A stretch of DNA of 64,000 bases, taken from positions 434,001 to 498,000 of the forward strand of contig JACATO010000925.1 of NCBI GenBank assembly GCA_018389105.1, read 5' to 3'. The stretch is from Nautilus pompilius (Eukaryota > Mollusca > Cephalopoda > Nautilida > Nautilidae). This document shows positions 36,015 to 48,300 of the stretch, in pieces. The notes under the pieces were generated by a model that was not told where the DNA came from, ran no database searches, and was given only the letters and a program-made list of their open reading frames with translations. Numbering within the stretch: position 1 is the first letter of the stretch; the number at the start of each line of letters is the position of its first letter. The position numbers were made by a program, and so were the translations under genes.

Positions 36015-36955
36015 TTTATGTAGAGCATACCAACTTGTTTTCATGCTCTCTACAGGTTATCATTGTATTGTGGAATGTTGTTCCAAATATCTTCTAGCAC
36101 TTTTCCCAACCATCCAAGGTGTATTGATTGTTGTTTGATGTTCTCGATAGCCATACAACTTGATATGGCTTTGATAATGATCCTGTTAGGACTTTGTGAA
36201 ATTCAAGGCATCTTTGTGAATGCTACATCAGCCTTTTCGTGTTCCAAGCGGTTTTTACCACATTGGTTGTATGTCTAGGATCATTGTCATGTTGGAAGAT
36301 ATTTCCTGAGTATAATGGATAAAAACCTGCTTGTACCTGTCGGTGTTCACTATGCTTTTTATTTTATGCAATGCAAATTTCTGACACCATGGCTGATATG
36401 CAGCTCCATGTTTGTATTGATTTTTCTGTATGCTTCACTATAACTTTTGTACACTGATTGTTACATTGCTCCTTGGTTGATCTTCAAATACTGTCATTGA
36501 TTATTGCCAAACAGTTCAAACTTGGACTCATCTGTAAAGGGCGTGGTTGTTCTACTGTATCATTCCTGCTGCCCATTTCCGCCTTGCTGTTTGGTTGCCT
36601 CTCTTAAGCAAGAGATTTTACTCATCTTCACATCCACTGACATTACCTCACACTAATGTATGTATCTTAAAATTCTTGAAGAAATGTTAGCACCCATACT
36701 TGCAGCTAGGTCATTCACAAGATCTTTCTTAGCTCATCATCTGTCACGTGGAGAACTTAACCTGACATAGTTTACATCATTTTTGGAGAGTTTGAGCTTT
36801 GCTTTTACTGTATCAGTCAGTGATACCAATTTCATGCATTTTCATGCATAAAGAAGCTTCTGAAACATGAAGTCCAGCTGCAATTTGCCATGCAGTGTAG
36901 CTTCCACTAGCTGTGACTTTGATTTCTATGCACATGTCATGTGATTTCCTTCCCA
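36015..36955 (-). pseudogene. Tc1-like transposase remnant
   Basis: Minus-strand fragments appear in the order expected for a Tc1-family transposase. Near 36.92 kb is a helix-turn-helix segment (YTAWQIAAGLHVSEASL). At 36.5-36.54 kb is FTDESKFELFGNNQ, holding the first catalytic Asp. At 36.24-36.31 kb is FQHDNDPRHTTNVVKTAW with the second Asp. Near 36.13-36.17 kb is MAIENIK, a possible match to the third acidic position (Glu of PIENLW), then WLGKVLEDIWNNIPQ. The frame is broken by many stops and frameshifts. No clear terminal inverted repeats were found, so the element's outer limits (perhaps 35.9-37.3 kb) are unknown. This is an old inactive copy. Confidence 0.7.
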
Positions 36956-36999
36956 GGGGTCATAGTATTCACCACACTACAATGGTCTCATTGCCTAAT

Positions 37000-39262
37000 A
37001 CTTTCATAGTCCTCTTGAAGGTGTGGCATTTTCTGACTGTAATTGGTTGTCATGCAAGCAATGTGCTCTACTAATGACCATCTCATTTTTTTCTCACATG
37101 AGGTGCAATTAACATGTGATATAATTGTATTTTATCCTAGTTTCACCTGTTTCCATGATTATCTCTCTCACAAATTTTTTGTCATCTGTGTTGGTTATTT
37201 GTATAATTTATTGTGATTTGTAGCATGTAGCCCATACAGTGTTTCTACAGCTGGAATCAAACTGAATTGACAAATACAAGAATATGATAAAGACTTGAAA
37301 TAAAGTTTGTGAATTAATGGATTATTATAATAGATATCGGGTTATGACTGCATGTTTTAAAAATGTTGTTTTCCAGAGAAACTTGTTTTGGTGACTACTG
37401 ATTAGTGTTATAAGAATAAGTTCACAGTTTTGGTATGCAGTCTTTGTTTGGAACTCCCACATTCCTGACTGTCTCAACAAATCTTGCTTCAATAATGAAA
37501 TCTATATCACTAAGCAAGAAAATATCTTGGACAAATGTGCTGCATTTTGCATAGTGTTTTTAGATAATATCTATGCTAGAAGGGATACAACTTTGATCAC
37601 CTCGTTTATTAGTTCACAAGAGTGGACAAACGTGTGTGAGCTTTTTAATATTGTCAAAGAGATTTTCGGACTGGATGCTGAGAGCTACTGAGAGAGAGTC
37701 TGATGTGGAAAAAAAATATTTTCTTTGTGTTTTTTTTTCTTTTTTAATACTCTGTGGCATATGTTCCACTTGGGTCTTACCGTCATAGGTAGGCTGGTCA
37801 AGATGGTGGTGCACACATTTCTGGACCTCTTGTGACTGGCTTAAAGTGGTTTAGTTCATTACTACCTGTTAAAGTTCTGATGATCTGCTATGCAGGGGTT
37901 TAGAATGGATGAGTACAGGTTAGTTTTGACAATTTGTCAGAGCTTTTGATGATGGTGTATACAGTTAATTTTTAAAAATAATTTACACGAAGATTTTCTT
38001 ATTTTACTGAAAAGGAAATAAAGTGATAGCACACATTAATTGAAATGAATATGGTATTCATTTATAAAAAAAAATATCTGCAAATCTTGGTCTTAATTTA
38101 AAATTCTTATGGGGTCATGCCATCAGAGACATTGAAGGAGAAAAAAAACACTAGTGGAATATGCCCATTTATATCTACATGTTGGATATGGTAAGAAATT
38201 GGAGGGGTAGATAAATGGGGCTTTAATGGAGAATGTATGGTTTTTTTGTTGTTTGTTTGTTTTTTTAAGAGATTACTGAGAAGTCAATGAAAAAGGGTAT
38301 ATAAAATGCCAGTTAAGAATAGTTAGTTAACAACAACAAAAATCAGTAAAGAAATGTATTTTTTGTCTTCAGTTGATTCAGGTGTAAATTTTGCTATATT
38401 TTATGACTACCATCTTTCATTATATTTTTGCCAGGTTTTTAACAAATAATTTTAGTTTTATTCTAATATTTTAATGTTTCCAGATGGTATATTATCATCT
38501 TTGATTAGTCTGTAGACGAAAAATTAATCAGATTTCTCAATGGTTAAAATGGTAACTGGCACATTTGGTGGTATTATTTTATAGGATTTCTATTGATTTC
38601 TTCTTCCAAGTAGTTTCTCTTGCCATTTGTATTATTATTTGCAAGCAACCATGATAAATTTGACCATTCAGCACCAATATCAAGAACCCTCGTTGTGTCT
38701 TTGGTGCCCTATAACATGCTTTACTTGTAACCTGCAGCCATGACTTTTGCCTTTCATTCAACATGGTGCATCACGGGACCACTCATTGCATTAGGAATTT
38801 CCATGGTTACTGTACACAATAGTTTGTCAACAATATATAGATACTCAATTCATTGATTTAAAATAAAAAAAATTTTCTTCTGATTTAGATGATTACACAC
38901 ATGTACATACTTAAATGGAGAGTACTGCTTCATTTTATTGTGCAGAATTTATCCTAAAAGCTCCATTTGGCTATTTAGTCTCAGCAGCAGCTGTTGTATG
39001 TTGGTGGGTGTTAATTCTGTTAGATTGGCTTTTAATGGGATTCCCAACCTCACCCTGGTTGGAGGTTAAAAGGGTTGTGGATCAGGGCTATTAGAAGTTC
39101 AAGAGACTTTGAGGGTCATGGAGTATTTTTCCAGATTAAGTGTCTAGAGCTCACTAGTCTGATTATTTTGGTGGCAGTCACTCCACCATGAACCAATATG
39201 TGTAGTTCTTTTCCACATTTTATTTAATTATGATTCATTTTTATAGAACATCACCATCATTA
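37000..39262. other. Non-coding stretch
   Basis: AT-rich sequence with no supported gene or repeat family. The first few hundred bases may be the decayed flank of the Tc1-like element. Confidence 0.5.
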
Positions 39263-40190
39263 GATAGTTATTACCACACGTCCTGGAATCCGTAAGCATG
39301 CTATTGCTGGATAGTTATTACCACACGTCCTGGAATCCGTAAGCATGCTATCACTGGATAGTTATTACCACACGTCCTGGAATCTGTAAGCATGCTATCA
39401 CTGGATAGTTATTACCACACGTCCTGGAATCCGTGAGAATGCTATCACTGGATAGTTATTACCACACATCCTGGAATCCGTAAGAATGCTATCGCTGGAT
39501 AGTTATTACCACACATCCTGGAATCCGTAAGCATGCTATCGCTGGATAGTTATTACCACACGTCCTGGAATCCGTAAGCATGCTATCGTTGGATAGTTAT
39601 TACCACACGTCCTGGAATCCGTAAGAATGCTATCGCTGGATAGTTATTACCACACGTCCTGGAATCCGTAAGAATGCTATCGCTGGATAGTTATTACCAC
39701 ACGTCCTGGAATCCGTAAGAATGCTATCGCTGGATAGTTATTACCACACGTCCTGGAATCCGTAAGCATGCTATCGCTGGATAGTTATTACCACACGTCC
39801 TGGAATCCGTAAGAATGCTATCGCTGGATAGTTATTACCACACGTCCTGGAATCCGTAAGCATGCTATCGCTGGATAGTTATTACCACACGTCCTGGAAT
39901 CCATAAGCATGCTATCGCTGGATAGTTATTACCACACGTCCTGGAATCTGTAAGAATGCTATCGCTGGATAGTTATTACCACACGTCCTGGAATCCGTAA
40001 GAATGCTATCGCTGGATAGTTATTACCACACGTCCTGGAATCCGTAAGAATGCTATCGCTGGATAGTTATTACCACACGTCCTGGAATCCGTGTAAGAAT
40101 GCTATCGCTGGATAGTTATTACCACACGTCCTGGAATCCGTAAGAATGCTATCGCTGGATAGTTATTGCAGTATGTCCTGGAATATGAAG
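39263..40190. repeat. Minisatellite, 47-bp unit, 19 copies plus a partial
   Basis: The unit, starting at GATAGTTATTACCACACG and continuing TCCTGGAATCCGTAAG then (C/A)ATGCTATCGCTG, repeats head to tail every 47 bp, with one 2-bp GT insertion in copy 18. Copies 1-4 differ most near the unit end (ATTGCTG, ATCACTG), copies 5-6 share ACATCC for ACGTCC, and copies 8-19 are nearly identical. A C/A variant (AAGCATG or AAGAATG) alternates irregularly among copies. Copy 20 is partial and diverged (40158-40190). Across each junction CTATC-gctg-GATAG can form a 5-bp hairpin, and C-type copies contain the palindrome AGCATGCT. It lies in non-coding DNA. Confidence 0.97.
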
Positions 40191-43100
40191 TAAAAAACAA
40201 AAACAATGAAAGTTTTTAAAATCCTTGGCAGACAGCTTAACCTCTTTGATAGATAATAAAGGAAATGCACGAAAAAAAAAAAAAAATAGAATATGGACAC
40301 TGATATTTTGCTATTTAATTTGGTAATTCCCTCTAAAAGATCCCACAGGAATTTACTATGCAAATTCAGAGTTCATGCTAATATTTAAAATTTGAAGTTG
40401 TCTGCCCCCCCCCTTTTTTTAGAGAAGGAAGAAATAAATACTTGTACTGTGAAGACTGACTCTTTTTTCTTTTCTTGCAAAAAGCAGAAAATGAAAGAAA
40501 AGACAAGTTTCTCTTCCACAGAGCTTTATTCCCACTTCTGGGTAAGAAATGACCCGGCTTCATTTACTTATCTTTCCTGATTACAAATAAATTTGCTGCT
40601 CTGATAATAATTCACTGTAGTTGACTTTGTTTTATGCCAAACTTTATATTTAGATACCAAAAGTAGTGTAGATCCATTCTGATACCGAAAGCCAGTTTTC
40701 TAAGTGAGAATATATATTTGCAGCTAAAACTTATGCCGCAATTTAAATAATATATTTAGATAATAACTTAATATTAGAAATGTAACTCATTGTCTTAGCA
40801 GTTGTTACAGATGTTGTAAGTCTCTTACACTTTTTACTATCATCCCATTGAAAGTTAACATCTTCAGGAGTTAGACATTGTTTAAATCTAAAAAGGAAAT
40901 CTTAAATAAATATGATTATTTGTATTATATGTACACTTTTTACTTACTTTTTTTGGTTGGTATTTTGAATTAATGGAACATTAAATTATACAGAATATAT
41001 TAGTTGCATTATTTTGTGAACTGGCTAAGAAAAAAAATGGAGTTTTGTTTGAACTTCCGTGAAACTTTGGCAGTGCTTGTTTGTTTAGTATGTTTTGAAT
41101 AATATTTATTTCAAAGTGAAGTAAAAGCATATTCCTATCAACAGTTCTGAGTCCTCCCTGTTAATTCTTTTGGGTGGGGGGAGGGGATTGGAGAGAGAAT
41201 CCCAGTGCCATCTGTTTGTGTTGTTAATACTTTGGGGTGAACAAGAGTGGGATGGTGGTTTCCAGTTTGGCTGTTAGGGTGGTGAATCAATCTCCGCAAA
41301 TCACAAGCTGGTTGATCATTCTTTGCTGGAAGAAGATCCTAGTAATGGAAAACAAGGATCATTCTGGACCCGCACCTGAAGTTTGAATAACTTTTCTCCA
41401 TCTCTGCTGCAAGTTTTTGACTATAAGTAATGTATTCTGGAAAGTCATAACATAGAGTGAGGGAATGGGGAGGGTTATAAAGTAAAAATATAATGAATAC
41501 AGAGGGTGGGTGAAAATTAGGGTTCTCAAGTCCACTTAAAACACAAACACATGCAAGGATATCTTGACCAATGCTTCAGGTAGGGATGTCAGAGGATTTA
41601 TATACATAAAAAATAAACAAACTCCCCTTTATTAGTTGAAACATTTTGAATGTTAAACTTGTGCAATGGTGGATATATATATTTTTTTTTTTGCCATCTT
41701 ATGCAAAATTTTATAACTGAAAATTATCAGGTTTGACTGTAAACAGCATTTTATTCTCTAAACTCTTTTACAGGGAATTGGTTTTTGTTTAATAAGACAA
41801 AGGCCATCAAATTCTTATATTATTGCAGATATGTATATACCACTAATACACATTTTTGTGATATATATAAACAAATTTACTGGATGCGTATTTGCCACAG
41901 AATAAATATGCTTGTGTAGTAGAGCCCGTAACAAATAACTATGAGAGATAAATTTATATTGCTTTTGCCTGTGGTTACTGAGGTATATTTAGTATTGCCA
42001 GAAATCTACAGATCGTGAAACATTTCGGCGTGTGTGTCATACATAACCTCTTTAACTTGGGTGGATGGTGGATAGTTTGCCTTTGATAGACTGTTGCCCC
42101 TAGCCAGGTATATTGAATGTGGTTCCCATAATTAAATGTCCATTGTCTGCTGCTGTTTAGCCGATGGACCATTTATGTAGAGTTCTACAGCAGCTTTGCT
42201 CCCAGTGTGAGTTTCTCGGACTAGAACCGCACCAAGTTTTCTCGTGTGCGCGCACATTCACATTCAGCTTTGAAGGAGGGTAGGTTGTTGTACTTGGAAT
42301 TGGTGCAGAAATACTATTATCTATTCACCTTGGTTTGTGGTGACTGACAACAACAAAAAAAAAAAACGATCATGCAATTTGTGGCCAAAGTTGGTGACTT
42401 GACGGGTATGAAGCATTAGGGAGTCTTGTCAAGTGGGAGCAAAGACGCGTGTTGGACACTTTCTGCGCTACAACCTCGATTTTTTTTTTTTTTTTTGACT
42501 AAATGCAACTTTTGCTGTCACATGACACTAAAACAGGTATCTGTAGTGGGCCTCCCTAAGGTGGCCATGATGCTGAGGTGAGGTTGGTTAGGTGGCTAAC
42601 AAATTGTTCTCTTTCCGTGGCAGTACGGAACTATAACCCCCCCTTTGTTTTTATTTTTTGCTCCTAAATTTGTTAAAATCTTGAGACTTTTAAAAAAATC
42701 ATTATTTTTATTATTATTCTGTTTGTTTCTAATTAAAATGCCACCGATAGATAGGAAGCCTGCTCGTTTTTCTTCTTTGACAGTTTTTAAAAGTTGTTTG
42801 TGACCCTTGATTAGTGAGGAAATCTTCTGATTCTGGATACAGAAATAAAATATTTAAAATGGCAATTTTCTTGGCTCTTATGTAGATAATGTTTCTCTTT
42901 TTTTTTTTTTTTGAACATTTAGTTAATGGATTTTGGAAATTAGTTTTAACACGTGTGTCCAGATCTTTTTTCGTTTGAGAAACTCAAATTCTAATTGACA
43001 TGAAGATTTTCTTTTCAGTTTATCTTTGCTTATATAAGGGTGTGATTTGCACCTGGGTTATAAGAAACCTGATGTGGATTCTATTAATGATGACCATTTA

Positions 43101-43849
43101 ACAACAAGGAGATCCAGCCATCCTCAGTATTCTTTAGAGTTTCCTCCCATTATCTTTATGCATGGTGAAAGCTTTGTCTCTCCTCACACCCCAGGCTGAG
43201 TTTGGTTTTCCTGCTGTTGCCACTGGCTGGCTGCCTCTCCTGTGTTGTGACTCAGTCTGGTGTACAGTAGGGATTACAGGGATTTCCTTAGGAGGGAACT
43301 GGCCACACCTCATTAGGCTTTATCACTGGCCCTGCCTCTTCCAAGAAGAGACAGAGATATGGTGGTTCTTAAAATAGGATGATTGGGCCACCAAGGCCCT
43401 AGTTAGAATAACAGCTGTAGTTTAGATCAGCCCTGATTTCCTGTAGATTGAATACATGGAAATATATAACTTGTGGCCAATTTTGATAAACAGAAAATTG
43501 CTAAAGATTGTGTAGATGTAGGCATATAATACTGTCAAATTTTTGAAAAGATTACATAAAACTTAACTTTTAAAAAAACAACAAAAAAAAAACAATTAAA
43601 TTTTGAGAGTTTTGATTTTTTTGTTTGTTTAGGTGGGATTTTTTTTTCATTATGAGAAAAGAAAAGAAACCATTATGAGAGTGAAAAGTTTAGCAAACAG
43701 ATTGTAAATTAGTTTACAAAAAAAAAAGAGGGGGAGATTGCTAATCAGGGTTATAGAGTTATTGATTTTAATCTCGAACAAAATGGGTGAATGCATTTAC
43801 AGCATAAGTTAAAAATTCCTTTAGTAATTGTCAATTCTCATCAGTTATG
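40191..43849. other. Non-coding stretch
   Basis: AT-rich sequence with several poly-T runs (42480-42496, 42897-42912) and no gene I can support. The longest frames are under 72 residues. Confidence 0.5.
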
Positions 43850-43864
43850 CTGCTGCTGCTGTTG
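43850..43864. repeat. Target-site duplication, left copy (SINE)
   Basis: CTGCTGCTGCTGTTG occurs here and again at 44211-44225, directly flanking the SINE body. The target was itself a CTG repeat, so the exact limits are uncertain by a repeat unit. Confidence 0.7.
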
Positions 43865-44210
43865 TTGTTGTTGTTGTTGTTGTTGAGCGAGTTGGACTTC
43901 CCAACGAGGTTCTGTCAATGGCATCGCATCCCGTAAAGACAAGTGGCCTGTTCTCTGCCGAGTCCTCCTCGTTACTGAGAGATGTTAGTCGAGCCGACAA
44001 GCGGCCCGGTCCACCCGACACCGTGGGCCCCAAGGACCCGGGAGGTCTCTCTCACGTTGGACACCAAGGAGATGTCGTACAGCTGTTTCACGCTATGGCG
44101 ATCATCAGCGACAACTCTCCTCCGATCCCAGCCTGGGATCGAACCCGGTACAGGAGCAACGGTCCCCTTATGGAGCTAACCCGCTACCACCTACCCCACC
44201 GGGCCGGCTA
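43865..44210 (-). mobile_element. tRNA-derived SINE
   Basis: A GC- and CpG-rich island of about 345 bp in AT-rich DNA. Read on the minus strand it starts near 44210 with a tRNA-like head: an A-box-like region (GGGGTAGGTGGTAGCGGGTT) and, about 45 bases on, a perfect RNA polymerase III B box, GGTTCGATCCC (44145-44135). A body of about 240 bp unrelated to tRNA follows and ends in an (AAC)n tail, seen as TTG repeats at 43861-43885 on the plus strand. It is flanked by a 15-bp direct repeat, as expected for insertion by a LINE's reverse transcriptase. Long open frames across it are an effect of its GC content. The family name is not known to me. The many intact CpGs suggest a fairly recent copy. 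Confidence 0.85.
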
Positions 44211-44225
44211 CTGCTGCTGCTGTTG

Positions 44226-45061
44226 CCATCTTTTCATTACAGAAAAAAAAAATTTATGAAATTATGCATCACTTTATTAAAAAAATATCGGCTGTTGGCA
44301 GCGACATCCAAAAGTTGTTCATTGAGTTACTGCTTCCTGTCAATTTAATTATTGGCTATGCTGTTCCTTATCGGAAATCTCTTCCGGTCAGTATCACTGT
44401 AATCTTCCTGTCTGCCCAGTATATGTACCTTTTTTTCCTCCCTTCACATTTTTATTGTGATTACAGCAATCAGTTAATTACTAGAGATAAATGCAAGAAG
44501 CTTCCACGTATGCCAATATGTAACACGGATTATTCACACAGAAATGAGTGTTGTTGGTGTCATAGCAAAGATTAAAATAGTCAAAGCTTTGTTTGTCCTG
44601 TAGCTGCACCAATGCAGATTTTATCCTGGAGGCAAGTTTTATTAATTGCAAATATTCCAGTGTTGTTAAAATGGCTATTTCTAATTGTATCGCTTTTCGT
44701 AAAGCTATCTCGTCTCAAACGGTACTTTCACAGACCTTTGACATTCAGACTCTTGTCAAACGAGTGAGCTAGAATAACACATCTGATTTAAAAACAGAAA
44801 TTAATACATAATTGTTTGTACATCTGAGGAAAAAGGAAACAAAGCAATAAATCCATAGTAACCAACCTTTGTTAGCATTGAACATTTTTTATGTGATGTT
44901 TGATAATTTGGCTTCAACTAGTATCTCTACCAAGATCAAATATGTGATGTATTGTTGTTAGAAGGCAAGATCTGGAATGTTCTCTTAAGACTGATATGCC
45001 TCCTAGATGGAAATTTGTTAAAAGAAAAAAGATAGAAAAGTATGTGAATAAAATAAAAGCA
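44226..45061. other. Non-coding stretch
   Basis: AT-rich sequence between the SINE and the small inverted-repeat element. A 103-residue open frame at 44264-44575 (plus) has no recognisable domain, and I do not call it a gene. Confidence 0.5.
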
Positions 45062-45063
45062 TA

Positions 45064-45305
45064 TACAGGGTGTCCGTAAAGTTACTATACAGTCTTACCA
45101 GTTTACGATCACATCCCAATTGAACCAGCCTGGAATAACTGTCTGGGCAGGAATATCGTCTGATGGAATTGTGGGTCCACAGTTCTTCGACGGAACTGTT
45201 ACAGGAGAAAGGTACCTGGACAAACTGAGAAATGTCATCGTACCGGCATTGAAACAACGACCAGTAACTTGTAAGACTGTATAGTAACTTTACGGACACC
45301 CTGTA
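45064..45305 (+). mobile_element. Short mariner-like deletion derivative (MITE) with residual transposase
   Basis: Near-perfect inverted repeats of about 36 bp close a unit of about 240 bp. Both ends read inward CAGGGTGTCCGTAAAGTTAC then TATACAGTCTTAC, and both have TATA outside. The interior plus strand encodes GITVWAGISSDGIVGPQFFD followed by GTVTGERYLDKLRNVIVPAL, an unbroken segment of the catalytic domain of a mariner-like transposase, lying between the first and second acidic residues. So this is a deletion derivative of an autonomous element rather than an unrelated MITE. Its CAGGGTG end resembles that of the 29.99-kb DD41D remnant, suggesting the same wider family. Confidence 0.8.
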
Positions 45306-45307
45306 TA

Positions 45308-48300
45308 TAAATAAGTTAATAATGGGTAACCAAAAGTTACGCTTGCACAGAAGCTACCTGTGATGATACTAGTGTAAGTTATTAAGCCTGCTTTTAAGGA
45401 TTTCTTTACCACACTGTTGGTATTTCTGAAATGGTGCGCTTTTTGTTTGTATGTTAATAGCTGCCATCTCCGGCAAACACACACCAGAATTTATTGCCTC
45501 CGACCACTGGTTACAACAATTGACTCGTTTCACAATTCAATATTGAAAGAATTATCTTATGTTTTTAGCATTCAGAGGGTTTTCATTTGTAGCAGCTTCA
45601 ACATACTTTTGTTGTAACTGGTCTCTATCTACACAAAGATATTCTAAATAGTTCACTTTCATGCGCATTGTGTCATTAACCGGATTAATCCTTGCATTCC
45701 ATTCCTTTTATGGTTCTCCCTTCAAGTGTCTATGGTTTTCAATTCCTAGACATGATGATTGATTAGAGATTTTGAATGGTCAGGTGCTTTCATATCTCTG
45801 TTCTTAGACCAGCAGAAGGGTGGGTGGGGGGAAGTTTAAGAATTTCTAAATGGTTTTGAAAAATAAATATCCAGTAGACATTTTTATTGCTGAAAGCAAA
45901 CAAAACTGCTCAGAACATTTTTTTCTTGCAGACCATTTGCAGTTAAAAAAAAAATAAAAAAATTTTGTTTGAGCCTTTTATTTTTAGTTTAGTGACATCT
46001 TTACAACTTTAGGAGTTATTTAAATGGACTATGGCAATTTTACTTTCTTTCTCCTACTGCCCGGCTTTTAGTTTAAACAAATATTCTTCTCTCTGTTTAC
46101 TCGTGATTTATACTAGATATTTACCAGCCATCGAGGAAGCTTTCTGGGTGCAGAACAGGAAATATTTTCAAAAAATTGAGTAAACCGCATACTGTATAAC
46201 TTTTCTTATGGGATGTGCAGAGAGAATTTCAGCTGACTAACCCCATCCTGTCACTTTGGCAGGAACTCTGTAGGAGCAAACCTACCATTACTTGGACCTG
46301 TAATACTCTTTAAAGGGTGGACTTTGTTAAAGAAAGAAAAAATAACTGTGCCATTCCTATACATTCTAAATACACGATATTAAGCAGTCATTACTATGTG
46401 TGAACAAACAAAACTGTCTCTTTGTAATTCATTATAGCTTAAATTTATATTAAAAATGTATTTATTTGTTTCAGGTAAGCACATCTTTGAGCACTTGACT
46501 GGTAAAGTATTCTATATATATATATATATATTTATTTACTACCTTTTGTGTATTTCAGATGTTAAGTACAGTAAAATAAGTGGTCAGTAAACCTCAGTGT
46601 TTATTTTTAAGGCTGACAAATTTGTTTATTTAGTAATGAGAAAAAATGAATTTCATCAGAAACATGGCACACCTGATCTTATTCTAGCTGTGTTTATAGT
46701 TAAAATAATCAGGCTAGAATGTTAGAAAATGTTGGACATGAGTTCAAACAGCTACTCATCCATCCAAATGTCACATCTAAGCTGTCATTCAGGGTTTGCG
46801 TGTGTTTTTTAAAGCCTGACTCACTATAACTAATTAAAAAAGAGAGTGAGAGAGAGAGAAAAAAATCCCTGCTTCAGTGGTTGGATGGAGAGTAATGGTG
46901 TAGCTGGTCGTGATTGATATTAGATGATTATATTTCTGGGAACAATAAGATCTGGTTTTATTGTTAATCCCCCTTGAAGAAGGCAATGTTTGATGTTAAA
47001 ATGTTTTATCTATTTTTTTTTTTGGTTTTGGTTTTCTTTTCTGATAATTTGCTGATAATTAATCCTCTTTTTTTTTTTAAATATAGGAAACCATCTGTAG
47101 TAATTTTATTAAATATTTACATAAATATATTTAAAAAAAAAACTGTTTTTCTGTTGGAAACACAAAATTGATGCCTAAGACTTATGATGTTTATGGGTGT
47201 GTTGCTCCTCAATTATTTTGTCATCCAGGTGATGTTGCAAGTGCTTAATAGTCGTATTAAATGAATTTTAGAATTTTAATTATGAAACAAAATAAAGAAA
47301 AGACAATGGAGGAATAAAATTAGGTTTTGATAAGGAAAAAAGTATTAGTGAGATACTACATAAGAAGATACAAATGCATACATTTTAGCATCATTGAATG
47401 CTTTTTGTACGTATATCCAGCTCTAAAGACTCTTCTGAAGATACCTTTAACGTGAAATGTCATATTTTAAAGCCGAATTTTTAAAATTAAAGTTTTTTTT
47501 CTCAATTATTATTAAACGGCATAATTTTAACCCGCGTATCTTTGATTGGGCTGGCAAAGCACTCATTTCTGAAACCAGCAAGGAACATTGATAGGTTAGT
47601 TGCTGGAAAGATGTTGGCATCAAGTAGAGGCTGGTGGTGTACAAAGTTTATCTGTGTGGGATGGCTTTTACTGCCAGTGACATCTTAGTGTCTCACCCGA
47701 TGTTCGACTAATGGGAATGAAGACGCAGTGAAAGAACTGATCATGGGATTGATCTGTTGTTGTGAAACAGTCTGTAACTGCTTAATCTCTCTGATTGATT
47801 GCTTTTCTCTCTCTCTCTCTCTCTCTCTTTTTTATATTGATCACATGAAAAATGTCCTGTGTGCCAAGCTGTATTTAGTTATGCTGAATTTTTCCCTGGA
47901 ACTCATGGATACTGCATTTTAACTTTATTCAACTTCATTTGCTGCATCTGCCTTAGGTGCAGGCAACAGAGCATTTTAGAAATTTTATTCATTTAAAGTC
48001 TTAAAACTACAAATCGAGAATATCACACACACACAATCTTTTAAAATAACAATAACAACAACAACAACAACAACAAATAGCTAAAATATATACAGAAAAA
48101 CCATTATATGTTTAAGGTGAATGAGTGAGAACTGCGGTGTGCTTAATAATTATCAGTGATTCCAGTTTGGTTAATTGAAAATCTTGTGTGATTTATTTGA
48201 AAGGTTCTTGCCAAGAAAATGGAGAAAGCATGTAAGTTAGTTCAGGGCTCTGAATGTTTATGCGCTTTATTCTTCTTTTTTTGCCATAGCTCCTTATTGA

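Noticed and set aside
43828-44259. 143-residue open frame on the plus strand, and 62- and 65-residue frames across the same segment
   Set aside because: They lie across the SINE and its TTG/CTG repeats; the openness comes from GC-rich repeat DNA and the string is not protein-like.
44264-44575. 103-residue plus-strand frame after the SINE
   Set aside because: No recognisable domain, no splice or start context, and AT-rich composition like the surrounding DNA.
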